This document shows positions 16,042 through 23,613 of a stretch of 54,301 nt of DNA, piece after piece. The stretch comes from Candidatus Parcubacteria bacterium (lineage in GTDB: Bacteria > Patescibacteriota > Patescibacteriia > Patescibacteriales > BM507). The position numbers and the translations under genes are program-made. Location: contig PKTH01000036.1 in assembly GCA_002869265.1 (NCBI GenBank), forward strand, positions 114,224 through 168,524, in the 5' to 3' direction. The notes below the pieces were generated by a model that was not told the origin of the DNA, did no database searches, and saw nothing but the letters and a program-made list of their open reading frames with translations. The stretch's first letter is position 1. Each line of letters opens with the position of its first letter.

Positions 16042-17097
16042 CAGTTTGATTGCACGGTCTAGGAGATATTCAAAAAAACGGTGGACTCTTGGTCTTTTTG
16101 ACCATTGAGAAAAATTAAAATCTTCAGCATAAAAAATAGTGTGTTTAAAATGCTCATCTAGTTGATGAGCCATTTTTTTATTTTCGCCAACCAGATTAAT
16201 TTCAAACTGAAGAATAGAGCTTCTAGGGTCTATATTGGCAGAGCCAAAGATAAAATACTGGCTATCAATAATCATTGCCTTCGAGTGGAGGACATTAGGT
16301 TTATAGCATTTAATATCCACCCCAATTTTATGCAAAATTCCGAGGTATTTTTTACTAGCGATATCGATTATTTTTACATCAGACTTTTTTGGGACCAATA
16401 GGGTTACTTTTACACCCCTCTTTACTGCCGCCTTTAGTTTTCTAACCAAGAGGGGTTCCGGTATGAAATAGGGAGTTTCGATGATTATGCTGTTTTGAGC
16501 TTTTTTAATAAGTTCTATCTTCTTTTTTCTGAAACGACGAATGCGAATTGAGGGGACATCACGTATTATTTCAATATCTTTGTATTTTATATTCTCAACA
16601 TGCTTTTTCTTTCGAAAGACTATTTTGTTGTATATTCTAAAGTTTTGAAGAAAGATCTTTTTAAAAATAGGAGCAATTCGACCCTTCATTCTAATATTGA
16701 GTTCCCACCAATTAATAGTTCTATGACTAATGTTTGATGAGCCAAGGTAGGATATTTTGTCGTCTATTACCAATAATTTTCTATGATTTCTGTGATTGTT
16801 CCTTTGAATTAATTTTAAAGATAATTTTAATTTTCTAAAGAATCTAACTTTTCCACCGTAGCTAATAAGATTTTTAAAATACTTTTTATTTAGACTTGTT
16901 CCATAGTCGTCTAATAATATTCTTACATCTAGTCCTTCTTGGGCCTTTTTTTCTAATTCCTGTCTAAATTTGTCGCCAATCTTGTCTCCATCAAAAATAT
17001 ATGTCTCAAGATAGACGTATTTGCTTGCTTTTCTGATATCGTGAAGCATTTCTTTGTATAATTCACGATTTTTGTAGATAAATTTGAAATTATCCAT
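16036..17097 (-). CDS. Cardiolipin-synthase-like phospholipase D family protein
   Basis: This 353-residue protein carries two HKD catalytic motifs, HRKLLVIDD with a following GSSNIS and HSKAMIIDS with GSANIDPRS, the two half-sites of the phospholipase D fold. Bacterial members of this form make cardiolipin from phosphatidylglycerol. It lacks the N-terminal membrane helices of E. coli ClsA and resembles the shorter soluble ClsB-like form. A very basic stretch lies near residues 175-200. The gene is convergent with the ABC-2-like permease gene and shares six bases with it. Confidence 0.85.
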   Translation of the reverse strand: MDNFKFIYKNRELYKEMLHDIRKASKYVYLETYIFDGDKIGDKFRQELEKKAQEGLDVRILLDDYGTSLNKKYFKNLISYGGKVRFFRKLKLSLKLIQRNNHRNHRKLLVIDDKISYLGSSNISHRTINWWELNIRMKGRIAPIFKKIFLQNFRIYNKIVFRKKKHVENIKYKDIEIIRDVPSIRIRRFRKKKIELIKKAQNSIIIETPYFIPEPLLVRKLKAAVKRGVKVTLLVPKKSDVKIIDIASKKYLGILHKIGVDIKCYKPNVLHSKAMIIDSQYFIFGSANIDPRSSILQFEINLVGENKKMAHQLDEHFKHTIFYAEDFNFSQWSKRPRVHRFFEYLLDRAIKLL

Positions 17098-17144
17098 ATA
17101 TATGAAATATATTATATCGTATCACTTTTTTTTGCTTTTTGCTA

Positions 17145-17173
17145 TTGACCTAAAGCGGTTTTTTATATAAAAT
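17145..17173 (+). promoter_or_regulatory. Promoter of tRNA-Thr (and possibly mtaB)
   Basis: TTGACC (17145-17150) is followed after 17 bases by TAAAAT (17168-17173), about 70 bases upstream of the mature tRNA. Confidence 0.6.
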
Positions 17174-17244
17174 ATAAAAAGATTCAAGCACCAGTGTTTG
17201 GGTCGTTTATTTTACTGAAGGAGGCTGTTTAAAAAATACCTTGT

Positions 17245-17320
17245 GCCAACATAGCTCAGCTGGTAGAGCAATGGTTTTGTAAACCATCGGTCGTGGGTTC
17301 GAGTCCCTCTGTTGGCTCCA
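17245..17320 (+). tRNA. trnT: tRNA-Thr (anticodon TGT)
   Basis: A complete 76-base cloverleaf: acceptor GCCAACA pairs with TGTTGGC, D-arm AGCTCAGCTGGTAGAGC, anticodon stem ATGGT/ACCAT with loop TTTGTAA (anticodon TGT, reads ACA), T-arm with GTTCGAG. Discriminator T is followed by an encoded CCA. A terminator hairpin follows seven bases later. Confidence 0.97.
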
Positions 17321-17326
17321 AAAATT

Positions 17327-17349
17327 CCCCTAATTATAGGGGTTTTTTT
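17327..17349 (+). terminator. Terminator between tRNA-Thr and mtaB
   Basis: CCCCTA (17327-17332) pairs with TAGGGG (17337-17342) over ATTA, followed by seven T residues. It ends only seven bases before the mtaB start codon, so mtaB must be read through it or use another promoter. Confidence 0.8.
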
Positions 17350-17355
17350 ATAGAT

Positions 17356-18579
17356 ATGAAATATAATATTATAACTCTTGGCTGTAAGGTCAATCAATAT
17401 GAATCATCTATTTTAAAAAGTGCTCTTGATAGCATTGGTTTTGTCTATAGTGAGAAAAAACCGGATATTATTATAGTAAACACCTGTTCGGTGACAGAAA
17501 GTGCTATTAGGAAGGATAGAAGGATTGTAAATAAAATAAAAAAAGATAACCCTAAAGCTAAGCTTTATGTAATGGGTTGTTTGGTTAGAGTTGATGAGAA
17601 TGCCAGTGAGTATTTAAAAGCTGATAAAGCATCAAGAAGTGTAGAAGCGTTAGAGATTCTCAATGATTTTGGCTTGGGCGATCTTGTTAGTGATAACAAT
17701 CTGGAGCAATATGGAACTTTTGATAGAAGTAGATATTTTATAAAAATCCAGGATGGCTGTGAACAATTCTGCTCATATTGTATCATCCCTTTTGTAAGAG
17801 GGAAGATGCAAAGTAGAAAAGAAATGGATATAATCTCCGAAATTGAAAAGGCCGTAAATAGGGGGTATGGAGAAATAGTATTAAGTGGTATTCATATTGG
17901 TCTTTATGGCAAAGAGCATGGGAATGAGGAGAAAACTAGTTTGGCCAAACTTCTAAAAAAGATTATCGAAATAAAAAAAGACTTCAGAATTAGGATAAGT
18001 TCTATTGAAATAACTGAAGTGAACAACGAATTGATTGCCATGATGGCTGAGTCTGATAAGATTTGTAAGCATTTACACATATCCCTGCAGTCAGGTTCTG
18101 ACAATATCTTGAGGGCAATGAACAGGCCATACGACAGGGCTTATTTTAAGAAAAGAATTGAAAAAATAAGAAAGGAAATTCCAAATATTGCAATTAGTAC
18201 TGATATAATAGTTGGTTTTCCAGGTGAAACCGAAAAAGAATTTGAAAACACATGTCAGTTTGCAAAAGAAATTGAATTTTCAAAAATTCATGTTTTTAGT
18301 TTCTCCGCGCATAAAAAAACCAAAGCATATAATTTGGCTGGCCATCTTGAAAAAAGTGAAAAACAGAAGCGCTCTTCTGTTCTAAGAGGAATAAGTTCTG
18401 AGCTCGAAAAAAAATATAAGAAAAAATTTCATGGCCAAGAATTGGGTATCGTTGTGGAAAAGTTTGACGACAAATATATCTACGGAAAATCAGAATTTCA
18501 TTTTGATGTCAAGATAAATAAAAATACCATAAATAAAGGGGATTTAAAATCTGGAAAACTATTAAATATTCAAAATTGA
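17356..18579 (+). CDS. mtaB: tRNA t6A37 methylthiotransferase MtaB
   Basis: This radical-SAM enzyme adds a methylthio group to t6A at position 37 of tRNAs that read A-starting codons. The product is 407 residues from the ATG at 17356 (MKYNIITLGCKVNQYES). Upstream in-frame starts fall inside the tRNA gene and are rejected. The N-terminal domain has cluster ligands C10, C44 and C75; the radical-SAM motif is C135, C139, C142 in GCEQFCSYC. The C-terminal TRAM region is short. Starting GCKVNQYES and lacking the MiaB signature, it fits MtaB. The gene is 35 bases after tRNA-Thr, a t6A-containing tRNA and hence a possible relative of its substrates. Confidence 0.9.
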   Translation: MKYNIITLGCKVNQYESSILKSALDSIGFVYSEKKPDIIIVNTCSVTESAIRKDRRIVNKIKKDNPKAKLYVMGCLVRVDENASEYLKADKASRSVEALEILNDFGLGDLVSDNNLEQYGTFDRSRYFIKIQDGCEQFCSYCIIPFVRGKMQSRKEMDIISEIEKAVNRGYGEIVLSGIHIGLYGKEHGNEEKTSLAKLLKKIIEIKKDFRIRISSIEITEVNNELIAMMAESDKICKHLHISLQSGSDNILRAMNRPYDRAYFKKRIEKIRKEIPNIAISTDIIVGFPGETEKEFENTCQFAKEIEFSKIHVFSFSAHKKTKAYNLAGHLEKSEKQKRSSVLRGISSELEKKYKKKFHGQELGIVVEKFDDKYIYGKSEFHFDVKINKNTINKGDLKSGKLLNIQN

Positions 18580-18672
18580 CTTAACTCAAATAATCAGATA
18601 ACCTAGTGACAACGAAATAGAAAAGTTCTTTTAACTGACCGCCTGGTCACAACAAGCAGAATAGGAGAAGTC

Positions 18673-19041
18673 ATGACAACGAAAAAATTGAATGCAAAAA
18701 GTCGTGTTCCTCTGGACGGTATCGCTATGTGCGTCTATATTAATGGAGCAGAGGAGAGAGGGGTTCTTTTGGATGTTGAGCAGGTCTTTCCTTGCTCAAA
18801 GGCAAAAAACATGACAAGTGACACTTGCCCAGAAAATCATGGCCTTATCGTGGTTGCCAAGCCGGTTGACGGAAATATTTCTGTTAGCGACCGTGTTAGA
18901 ATAAATACCGCTAGTGGTAAGATTGTTTCAGATACGATCTTCAGAATGGAGAATTATAAAGCCCCCGTTGAAACATCTCCAAAGGGGAAGCGTGTGGCGA
19001 TAAATCTGCCTACTATCACTCCTAGTATACTAAGGAGTTGA
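18673..19041 (+). CDS. Hypothetical 122-residue protein
   Basis: I do not recognise this protein. It is soluble and predicted mostly beta-strand (LDGIAMCVYING, HGLIVVAKPVDG, SVSDRVRINTASGKI), with three Cys residues and a basic, Pro-rich tail. The ATG is preceded by AGGAG at good spacing, unlike most genes nearby. An inverted repeat TGACC-GCCT-GGTCA (18636-18649) lies in its leader and might be an operator. A strong terminator at 19050-19077 follows. It ends in TGA. It seems to be a single-gene unit of the same style as the small genes at 787-1499. Confidence 0.7.
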   Translation: MTTKKLNAKSRVPLDGIAMCVYINGAEERGVLLDVEQVFPCSKAKNMTSDTCPENHGLIVVAKPVDGNISVSDRVRINTASGKIVSDTIFRMENYKAPVETSPKGKRVAINLPTITPSILRS

Positions 19042-19049
19042 TAAGCTCA

Positions 19050-19077
19050 AAACAGTCAGTTATCTGACTGTTTTTTT
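19050..19077 (+). terminator. Intrinsic terminator of the 18673-19041 gene
   Basis: AAACAGTCAG (19050-19059) pairs with CTGACTGTTT (19064-19073) over TTAT, followed by further T residues. It runs up to the stop codon of the convergent DUF378 gene. Confidence 0.85.
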
Positions 19078-19294
19078 ATTGACTGCTTTTTGAAGAACAG
19101 ACTTTGCAGTTTGCTTTATGGGTAGCTAATTCGTAGATAGCTGAAAGACCCACTAAAATATAGATAATTTTAGATATAATTGCGCTTTGTCCGCCAAATA
19201 ACTCACCCACCTCCCAGTTAAAAATACCTAATAAAAGCCAATTAAGACCACCAATAACCAATAATATAAAAGTAACCATGTGCATATTTTTCAT
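19076..19294 (-). CDS. DUF378 domain-containing membrane protein
   Basis: This 72-residue protein has two membrane helices. The LVIGGLNWLLLGIFNWEVGELFGG and IISKIIYILVGLSAIYEL segments are the two conserved parts of the DUF378 family of small bacterial membrane proteins of unknown function. A Cys pair (CKVC) lies in the short C-terminal tail. The ATG at 19294 is preceded by a strong GGAGGTGA ribosome binding site. Confidence 0.85.
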   Translation of the reverse strand: MKNMHMVTFILLVIGGLNWLLLGIFNWEVGELFGGQSAIISKIIYILVGLSAIYELATHKANCKVCSSKSSQ

Positions 19295-19393
19295 AAAATC
19301 ACCTCCATTCTAGATTAAGTTATATTTTAAATTTTATAATTATATTATTGTAAGTACATTAAAAAAGGGTAATAGTAATAAAGTAACAGATAA

Positions 19394-19739
19394 GAGGCTC
19401 TTTCGGCTGCGTATAAAAATAAAACAACTTACTGTTGTGAGCTGTTCCATTTCTAGCCCGTTGGGGAGCCCCGCCCCAGTTTATGCAAACTAAAGCGGGA
19501 CAAGTCGAGCTAAGGGGTTCTAGCAACTACAAACAACAAAATAAAACGACCCACTATCGTGAGTCGCTTTATTTTGTAGCCCGTAGGGGAGTCGAAGCTA
19601 TCAGGGCCTAGGCGAGAGTTCATTTGTTTTTATCACCTCATAGATGGGACGGTTGATTTTGTGGATTGGATTATCAATAAGGGGTTCTCGACACTACAAT
19701 CAACAATAAAAAAAGCCCAGCATAGCTGAACTTTTCTTA
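19394..19739 (-). repeat. Two decayed tRNA-Glu copies with minus-strand terminators, downstream of tRNA-Glu
   Basis: The 445 bases between the DUF378 gene and tRNA-Glu hold no gene. Bases 19576-19596 repeat exactly the 21 bases 19742-19762 at the 3' end of tRNA-Glu, and 19454-19468 repeat part of it with one mismatch. TAAGGGGTTCT occurs at 19511 and 19678, giving a unit of about 166 bases. Weak matches to the rest of tRNA-Glu (for example ATAGATGGGACGG near 19640) suggest decayed tRNA copies. Each copy, including the real tRNA, is followed on the minus strand by a U-tailed hairpin (stems near 19711-19735, 19542-19573 and 19423-19450). Confidence 0.6.
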
Positions 19740-19815
19740 TGGTAGCCCGTAGGGGAGTCGAACCCCTCTCTCCAGGATGAGAACCTGATATCCTAAACCG
19801 ATAGACGAACGGGCC
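19740..19815 (-). tRNA. trnE: tRNA-Glu (anticodon CTC)
   Basis: On the minus strand a full 76-base cloverleaf: acceptor GGCCCGT pairs with ACGGGCT (one G-U pair), D-arm TCGTCTATCGGTTTAGGA, anticodon loop TTCTCAT within TCAGG/CCTGG giving anticodon CTC, T-arm GGGGTTCGACTCCCC, discriminator A and encoded CCA. A possible promoter (GTGACA, 17 bases, TAATAT on the minus strand) lies about 50 bases upstream. Confidence 0.95.
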
Positions 19816-19989
19816 ATAAAAAAAATGATGGTTTTCATCAATTCAAAAATATATTATCACATAAAATCCAAGTTGTCACTATAAAAATATTTATCTAATT
19901 TTAGCAAAAAAATATTAAAAAGAGGCTTTAATCTTTATTTAATATTTGCTAGGTATACTAGAATCATGAGAATATGCTAAAAAACAGGC

Positions 19990-20016
19990 TTGACAAGATT
20001 TGAAAAATAGTATAGG
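19990..20016 (+). promoter_or_regulatory. Possible promoter of the small RNA at 20017-20120
   Basis: A perfect TTGACA (19990-19995) is followed by TATAGG (20011-20016) at a short 15-base spacing. TAGGTT at 17-base spacing is the alternative. Confidence 0.4.
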
Positions 20017-20120
20017 TTGATACGATAAGGAAGCAATTTCTTATTAGGATCAATTAATTGATCCGAAGCATGGGGATTAAAAGAGTCTGCGTATAGCAAT
20101 ATATGCGGGCTCTTTTTTTT
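20017..20120 (+). ncRNA. Candidate structured small RNA
   Basis: The 315 bases between tRNA-Glu and fmt have no gene but contain three consecutive hairpins. Hairpin one is ATAAGGAA-GCAA-TTTCTTAT (20025-20044), hairpin two an 18-base perfect palindrome (20047-20064), hairpin three a 16-bp stem with a GCAA loop (20080-20115) followed by a run of T residues to 20120, a very strong terminator. Hairpins one and three both carry GNRA-type GCAA tetraloops. A TTGACA box lies upstream. A stand-alone RNA of about 100 bases is likely. It does not match SRP RNA, tmRNA or RNase P RNA as far as I can judge. Confidence 0.6.
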
Positions 20121-20130
20121 GTGAAAAACA

Positions 20131-21090
20131 CTATTTTAGCGAGGTCCCTAAAAGATTTTTATTTCCGTTTATAAAATCAACTCCTTTTATTGCTTTTTTA
20201 CCTTCTATTTGAATAAGCTTTAGTAATAAGGTGCCTTTCCCACATTTTACATAAAGATTTTTATTTTCGGTAAAAAGTTCAGCAATATTTTTTTTAGGAA
20301 ATTCTTCGGAGGCAATATCTGCTTCTAGGATTTTTAATATTTTAGCGTCTAGCTTGGTCCAAGCACCAGGCCAAGTCGTCATAGCTCTTATTTGTTTTTC
20401 TATATGATTAGCTGACATTGACCAGTCGATGCGACCATTTTCTTTTATAGTTTTTTTGACTATACTTTTTTTAGAATTATCTTGAGGTTCTGGTTTTATA
20501 TTGCCTGAAACAAAATCAAAAACTGTACTGGGAAGGATATCTGCTCCTATTTGAGATATTTTGTTAAAAAGGCTGGCTGTTGTTTCTTTAGGTGAAAGAT
20601 CGGTCTTCGCCTGCCTGAGAACATCCCCAGTGTCCATTTTTTCATCCATTAGCATTATAGTGGCTCCCGATTCGTTGTCTCCGTTTAAGATACTGGCCTG
20701 GATACAAGAAGATCCTCGGTATTTGGGCAAAAGTGAGCCGTGGACGTTAATGCAAGCGTATTTTGGGATATCTAGAATGGTTTTCGGGATGATTTGAGCA
20801 TATGAAACAACTATAATTACATCAACATCTAAGATGGGGAATTTATTATTTGAAGAATATGAAGAAAAGTCTGAAATATTTTCGGGCTGATAAACAGGAA
20901 TGCCATTTTTTATGGCCAACTTTTTTATAGGAGTTTCTTGTAGTTTTGAGCTCCTACCAATTGGCTTATCGGGCTGAGTAAATACTGCGACCACATCAAA
21001 ACGAGAATCATTTAGAATAGATTTTAAAGAAGGGATAGCAAAATCTGCAGTTCCCATGAATATAGTTTTTATGGTTTGTTTATTTTTCAT
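20131..21090 (-). CDS. fmt: Methionyl-tRNA formyltransferase
   Basis: This 319-residue enzyme formylates initiator Met-tRNA with 10-formyl-tetrahydrofolate. The N-terminal catalytic domain shows the start FMGTADFAIPSL, the folate-site NVHGSLLPKYRGSSCIQ with the catalytic Asn-His, and MDTGDVL. The C-terminal tRNA-binding domain starts at about 205 with IKENGRIDW and includes the RAMTTWPGAWT motif. Peptide deformylase, which removes the formyl group after translation, is encoded at 21731-22198, on the same strand but separated by a DedA gene on the other strand. Confidence 0.95.
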   Translation of the reverse strand: MKNKQTIKTIFMGTADFAIPSLKSILNDSRFDVVAVFTQPDKPIGRSSKLQETPIKKLAIKNGIPVYQPENISDFSSYSSNNKFPILDVDVIIVVSYAQIIPKTILDIPKYACINVHGSLLPKYRGSSCIQASILNGDNESGATIMLMDEKMDTGDVLRQAKTDLSPKETTASLFNKISQIGADILPSTVFDFVSGNIKPEPQDNSKKSIVKKTIKENGRIDWSMSANHIEKQIRAMTTWPGAWTKLDAKILKILEADIASEEFPKKNIAELFTENKNLYVKCGKGTLLLKLIQIEGKKAIKGVDFINGNKNLLGTSLK

Positions 21091-21109
21091 TTTCTTTTGG
21101 TGATATTAT

Positions 21110-21118
21110 TGATATAAT
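21110..21118 (+). promoter_or_regulatory. Extended -10 promoter, probably leaderless
   Basis: TGATATAAT ends six bases before the ATG at 21125, the same arrangement as at 1981-1989. Confidence 0.6.
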
Positions 21119-21124
21119 ACTAGC

Positions 21125-21730
21125 ATGGAAATAATATTTACAACAATATTGAATTTATTCTCCGGGCTTGGATACTGGGGTGTTTTTTTGTTAATGACAA
21201 TTGAAAGCTCATTTATTCCTTTCCCCTCAGAAATTGTTATACCTCCAGCAGCTTACTTGGCAGCTCAAGGTCAATATAATTTATATCTAGTTGTTATTTT
21301 TGGAGTTTTGGGGACATTACTCGGAGCTTTAATTAACTATTTTCTAGCCTTAAAACTTGGTCGAAGCATTGTTTATGCTTTAATCGATAAAAAAATAGCC
21401 AAGATTTTTTTATTGGACAAAGATAAAATAAAAAAATCTGAAGACTATTTTTTGAAATATGGTGATATATCAACTTTCATTGGGCGCCTAGTCCCAGTAA
21501 TTAGGCAATTAATTTCTATTCCGGCTGGTTTTTCTAAAATGAAGTTAAGAAACTTCATCTTCTATACTGTCCTGGGTTCTGGTATTTGGGTAGTGATTTT
21601 GGCAATTCTCGGATATCAATTGGGGGCAAACGCTGAACTTCTTTCAATGTATTACTCACAGATAAAATTAGTTATCTGGGGATTAGCGATTGTATTTGTT
21701 TTATATCTTGGCTATAAGATAAAAAAATAA
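21125..21730 (+). CDS. DedA-family membrane protein
   Basis: This 201-residue inner-membrane protein has the DedA (VTT domain) layout: N-terminal re-entrant region with ESSFIPFPSEIV, then a conserved amphipathic segment FIGRLVPVIRQLISIPAGFS with the functional Arg residues, and C-terminal helices. DedA proteins act in membrane lipid flipping or proton-dependent homeostasis (several export undecaprenyl phosphate or phospholipids). The gene is divergent from fmt with 34 bases between them and ends exactly where the convergent def gene ends. Confidence 0.92.
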   Translation: MEIIFTTILNLFSGLGYWGVFLLMTIESSFIPFPSEIVIPPAAYLAAQGQYNLYLVVIFGVLGTLLGALINYFLALKLGRSIVYALIDKKIAKIFLLDKDKIKKSEDYFLKYGDISTFIGRLVPVIRQLISIPAGFSKMKLRNFIFYTVLGSGIWVVILAILGYQLGANAELLSMYYSQIKLVIWGLAIVFVLYLGYKIKK

Positions 21731-22198
21731 CTATTTTTTCTTTTGCATTCTTTCTCTGTCAATTGTAAGAATGCCATCTAGATGATCTATCTCGTGTTGG
21801 ATAACTCTGGCCATAAAACCTTTGGCATCTATTAAAACTTCATCTCCATTGGGATCGACGTATTTACAGACCACATTTTTTGGTCTTTTTATTTTACAGA
21901 ATATCCCCGGTAAGGAAAGGCAGCCCTCTTCATCCACGTCGGTTCTCCAGGACTTCTTTTTGATAACTGGGTTAATCATTGTGATTTTCCCATCCTTGGT
22001 GTTAATTACGATCATGCGGATATTTTTGCCAATTTGAGGAGCAGCAAGACCAACACCATCTTTTTTTGTCATTGTAAGCGCCATGTCAGAAACCAGCTCT
22101 TGAAAATCTTTGTCTTTTAGAATAGATAAATCAACCTCTTTAGATTTTTCATTTAAAGAGGGCGTTGGATGAGTTACAATGTCTAGTATTTTTGCCAT
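21731..22198 (-). CDS. def: Peptide deformylase
   Basis: This 155-residue metalloenzyme removes the N-terminal formyl group from new proteins. The three family motifs are present: GVGLAAPQIG (48-57), EEGCLSLPG with metal ligand C93, and QHEIDHLDG with H135, catalytic E136 and H139. It works in one pathway with Fmt, encoded nearby. The stop codon abuts the stop of the convergent DedA gene, with no terminator visible between them. Confidence 0.96.
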   Translation of the reverse strand: MAKILDIVTHPTPSLNEKSKEVDLSILKDKDFQELVSDMALTMTKKDGVGLAAPQIGKNIRMIVINTKDGKITMINPVIKKKSWRTDVDEEGCLSLPGIFCKIKRPKNVVCKYVDPNGDEVLIDAKGFMARVIQHEIDHLDGILTIDRERMQKKK

Positions 22199-22303
22199 AA
22201 TATTAAAATTATAGTCTAATATTATACTAAGATTTATTATATTGCAAGTTTTAGCAATTTTTTAAGTGTTTTATTATATCAAAAAAAGCTTTATAATAGA
22301 TAT

Positions 22304-23335
22304 ATGACACAAAATATAAAAAACAAAGAATATGAGCTAAATAAACTTTGGGCGAAGATTGAGAATGAACCAACTGATGGTGATTCTCTTTGCTACATTA
22401 TTAAAAATGCTCCTCATTTACGAGACAAGGCTTGGAAAAAGCTAATTGAAGGTGAGTATACAAATAATGATCTACGTTATGTGGTGGAGAATATTAATGA
22501 GCTAAGAGAGGAAGCTTGGGAAATTTTAAGACAAGAAGACTTGAGTAATTATGAGTTAAAAAACATAATTGAATATTGTCCAGAAATTGCTGATGAGGCT
22601 TGGAAAATTTTACTTAAACAAAAACCAACAAATTACGAACTTCGTGAAATTGCTAGATATTCTAGTGATCATAAAAAAGATGCTTGGAAAAAGCTTCGAA
22701 AAAATAAACCGAGTACAGCAGATTTGGTGTATATTATGAGATTTGTCCCTGAACTAGTGGAAGATGCTTGGAAAATATTTTTAAAGAATCATCCAGACAG
22801 TGATGACTATTTGGATGTTATGAAATTTGTCGATGACAAAAGTATTGATGCTTGGAAGAAATTTATTGAGCTAGAGCCAGATAACAAAAAAATTATTGAA
22901 CTTATTGTTGATTCAGAGAAATTTAGACACGATGCCTGGGTAAAATTGCTTTCGCATAAACCAGAAAACAATGAAATAGCAATGGTTATGAGAGATGTTC
23001 CTAGTCTCAGAAAAGAGGCTTGGTCTAGACTACTTGATAATAATGTTAGAAATGATGATTTAAGGTTTATAATATCTCAAGTTAAAGATTACTCTTATGA
23101 AGCTTGGAAAGTTCTTGCTGCAAGGCAGCCAACCAACTATGATTTGTGCCATGTAATAAAAGATTCTGAAGAGTATAGGAAGAATGCCTGGGATATGTTA
23201 AAAAACAATAAACCAACTAAAGACGACATTCATTTTGTTATGAAATTTGTCCCAGAATTTCGTGATAGAGCAGAAAAGTTATTGGCGGAAACGGATTTCG
23301 ACACAATGAATAAAATAATTAATATTATCAAATAA
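22304..23335 (+). CDS. Alpha-solenoid protein made of 28-residue AW repeats
   Basis: The 343-residue protein is almost entirely a tandem array: 11 consecutive units of exactly 28 residues (from about residue 15 to 322) and a partial twelfth. Each unit starts (A/L)W, then a short helix, often NKPTN, then a second helix with DLxxII and a VPELRxE end. The period never slips. This looks like a two-helix solenoid for protein or nucleic-acid binding. I do not recognise it as TPR, HEAT, Sel1 or LRV. No signal peptide or membrane segment is present. A TATAAT box ends six bases before the ATG, so the mRNA is probably leaderless. The next gene overlaps its stop codon. Confidence 0.8.
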   Translation: MTQNIKNKEYELNKLWAKIENEPTDGDSLCYIIKNAPHLRDKAWKKLIEGEYTNNDLRYVVENINELREEAWEILRQEDLSNYELKNIIEYCPEIADEAWKILLKQKPTNYELREIARYSSDHKKDAWKKLRKNKPSTADLVYIMRFVPELVEDAWKIFLKNHPDSDDYLDVMKFVDDKSIDAWKKFIELEPDNKKIIELIVDSEKFRHDAWVKLLSHKPENNEIAMVMRDVPSLRKEAWSRLLDNNVRNDDLRFIISQVKDYSYEAWKVLAARQPTNYDLCHVIKDSEEYRKNAWDMLKNNKPTKDDIHFVMKFVPEFRDRAEKLLAETDFDTMNKIINIIK

Positions 23336-23613
23336 TGGAACAAGCAGATTTTCAGTCTATTGGTGATCTTTTTTCAAAAAAGAAAGATCAAAAAAAACCA
23401 CCTGCTCATGAGTGGCAGGATTTAGCTTTGAGGATTATTCAGGAATTAAAAGTTCCTAATTTCAAGAGAAACTCGGTATTTAAAGTCTGTAAAGAAAATT
23501 CTAAACAGTTTATCGAGACTTGTCTCTCTGACACAAAAGAGCTCTGCAAGACAGGCTCTAAATGGAGTTATTTTTTTAAGCTAGTTAGTCTAGGGGGTAA
23601 ACCTAAAGAATAA
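23335..23613 (+). CDS. Small hypothetical protein coupled to the AW-repeat protein
   Basis: This 92-residue soluble, basic protein begins MEQADFQSIGDLFSKKKD and has a conserved-looking core around EWQDLALRIIQEL and NSVFKVCKEN, with the end KWSYFFKLVSLGGK. It is predicted mostly helical with three Cys residues. I cannot assign a family. Its ATG overlaps the TAA of the repeat-protein gene, so the two are translationally coupled and may bind each other. Its 3' end overlaps the convergent LigB-like gene by 11 bases. Confidence 0.65.
   Translation: MEQADFQSIGDLFSKKKDQKKPPAHEWQDLALRIIQELKVPNFKRNSVFKVCKENSKQFIETCLSDTKELCKTGSKWSYFFKLVSLGGKPKE

Noticed and set aside
19576-19762. attL/attR of an integrated element, because of the 21-base direct repeat of the tRNA 3' end
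   Set aside because: Only about 145 bases lie between the repeats and there is no integrase or cargo; at most it is a relic.
20025-20064. SRP RNA, because of the sequence GGAAGCA
   Set aside because: In the fold seen here GCAA is a hairpin loop and the conserved asymmetric loop and GGAA-capped helix of SRP domain IV are absent.
22346-23335. A CRISPR-like or DNA tandem repeat array from the 84-base periodicity
   Set aside because: The repeat is at protein level in one open frame; the DNA units differ strongly and have no spacers.
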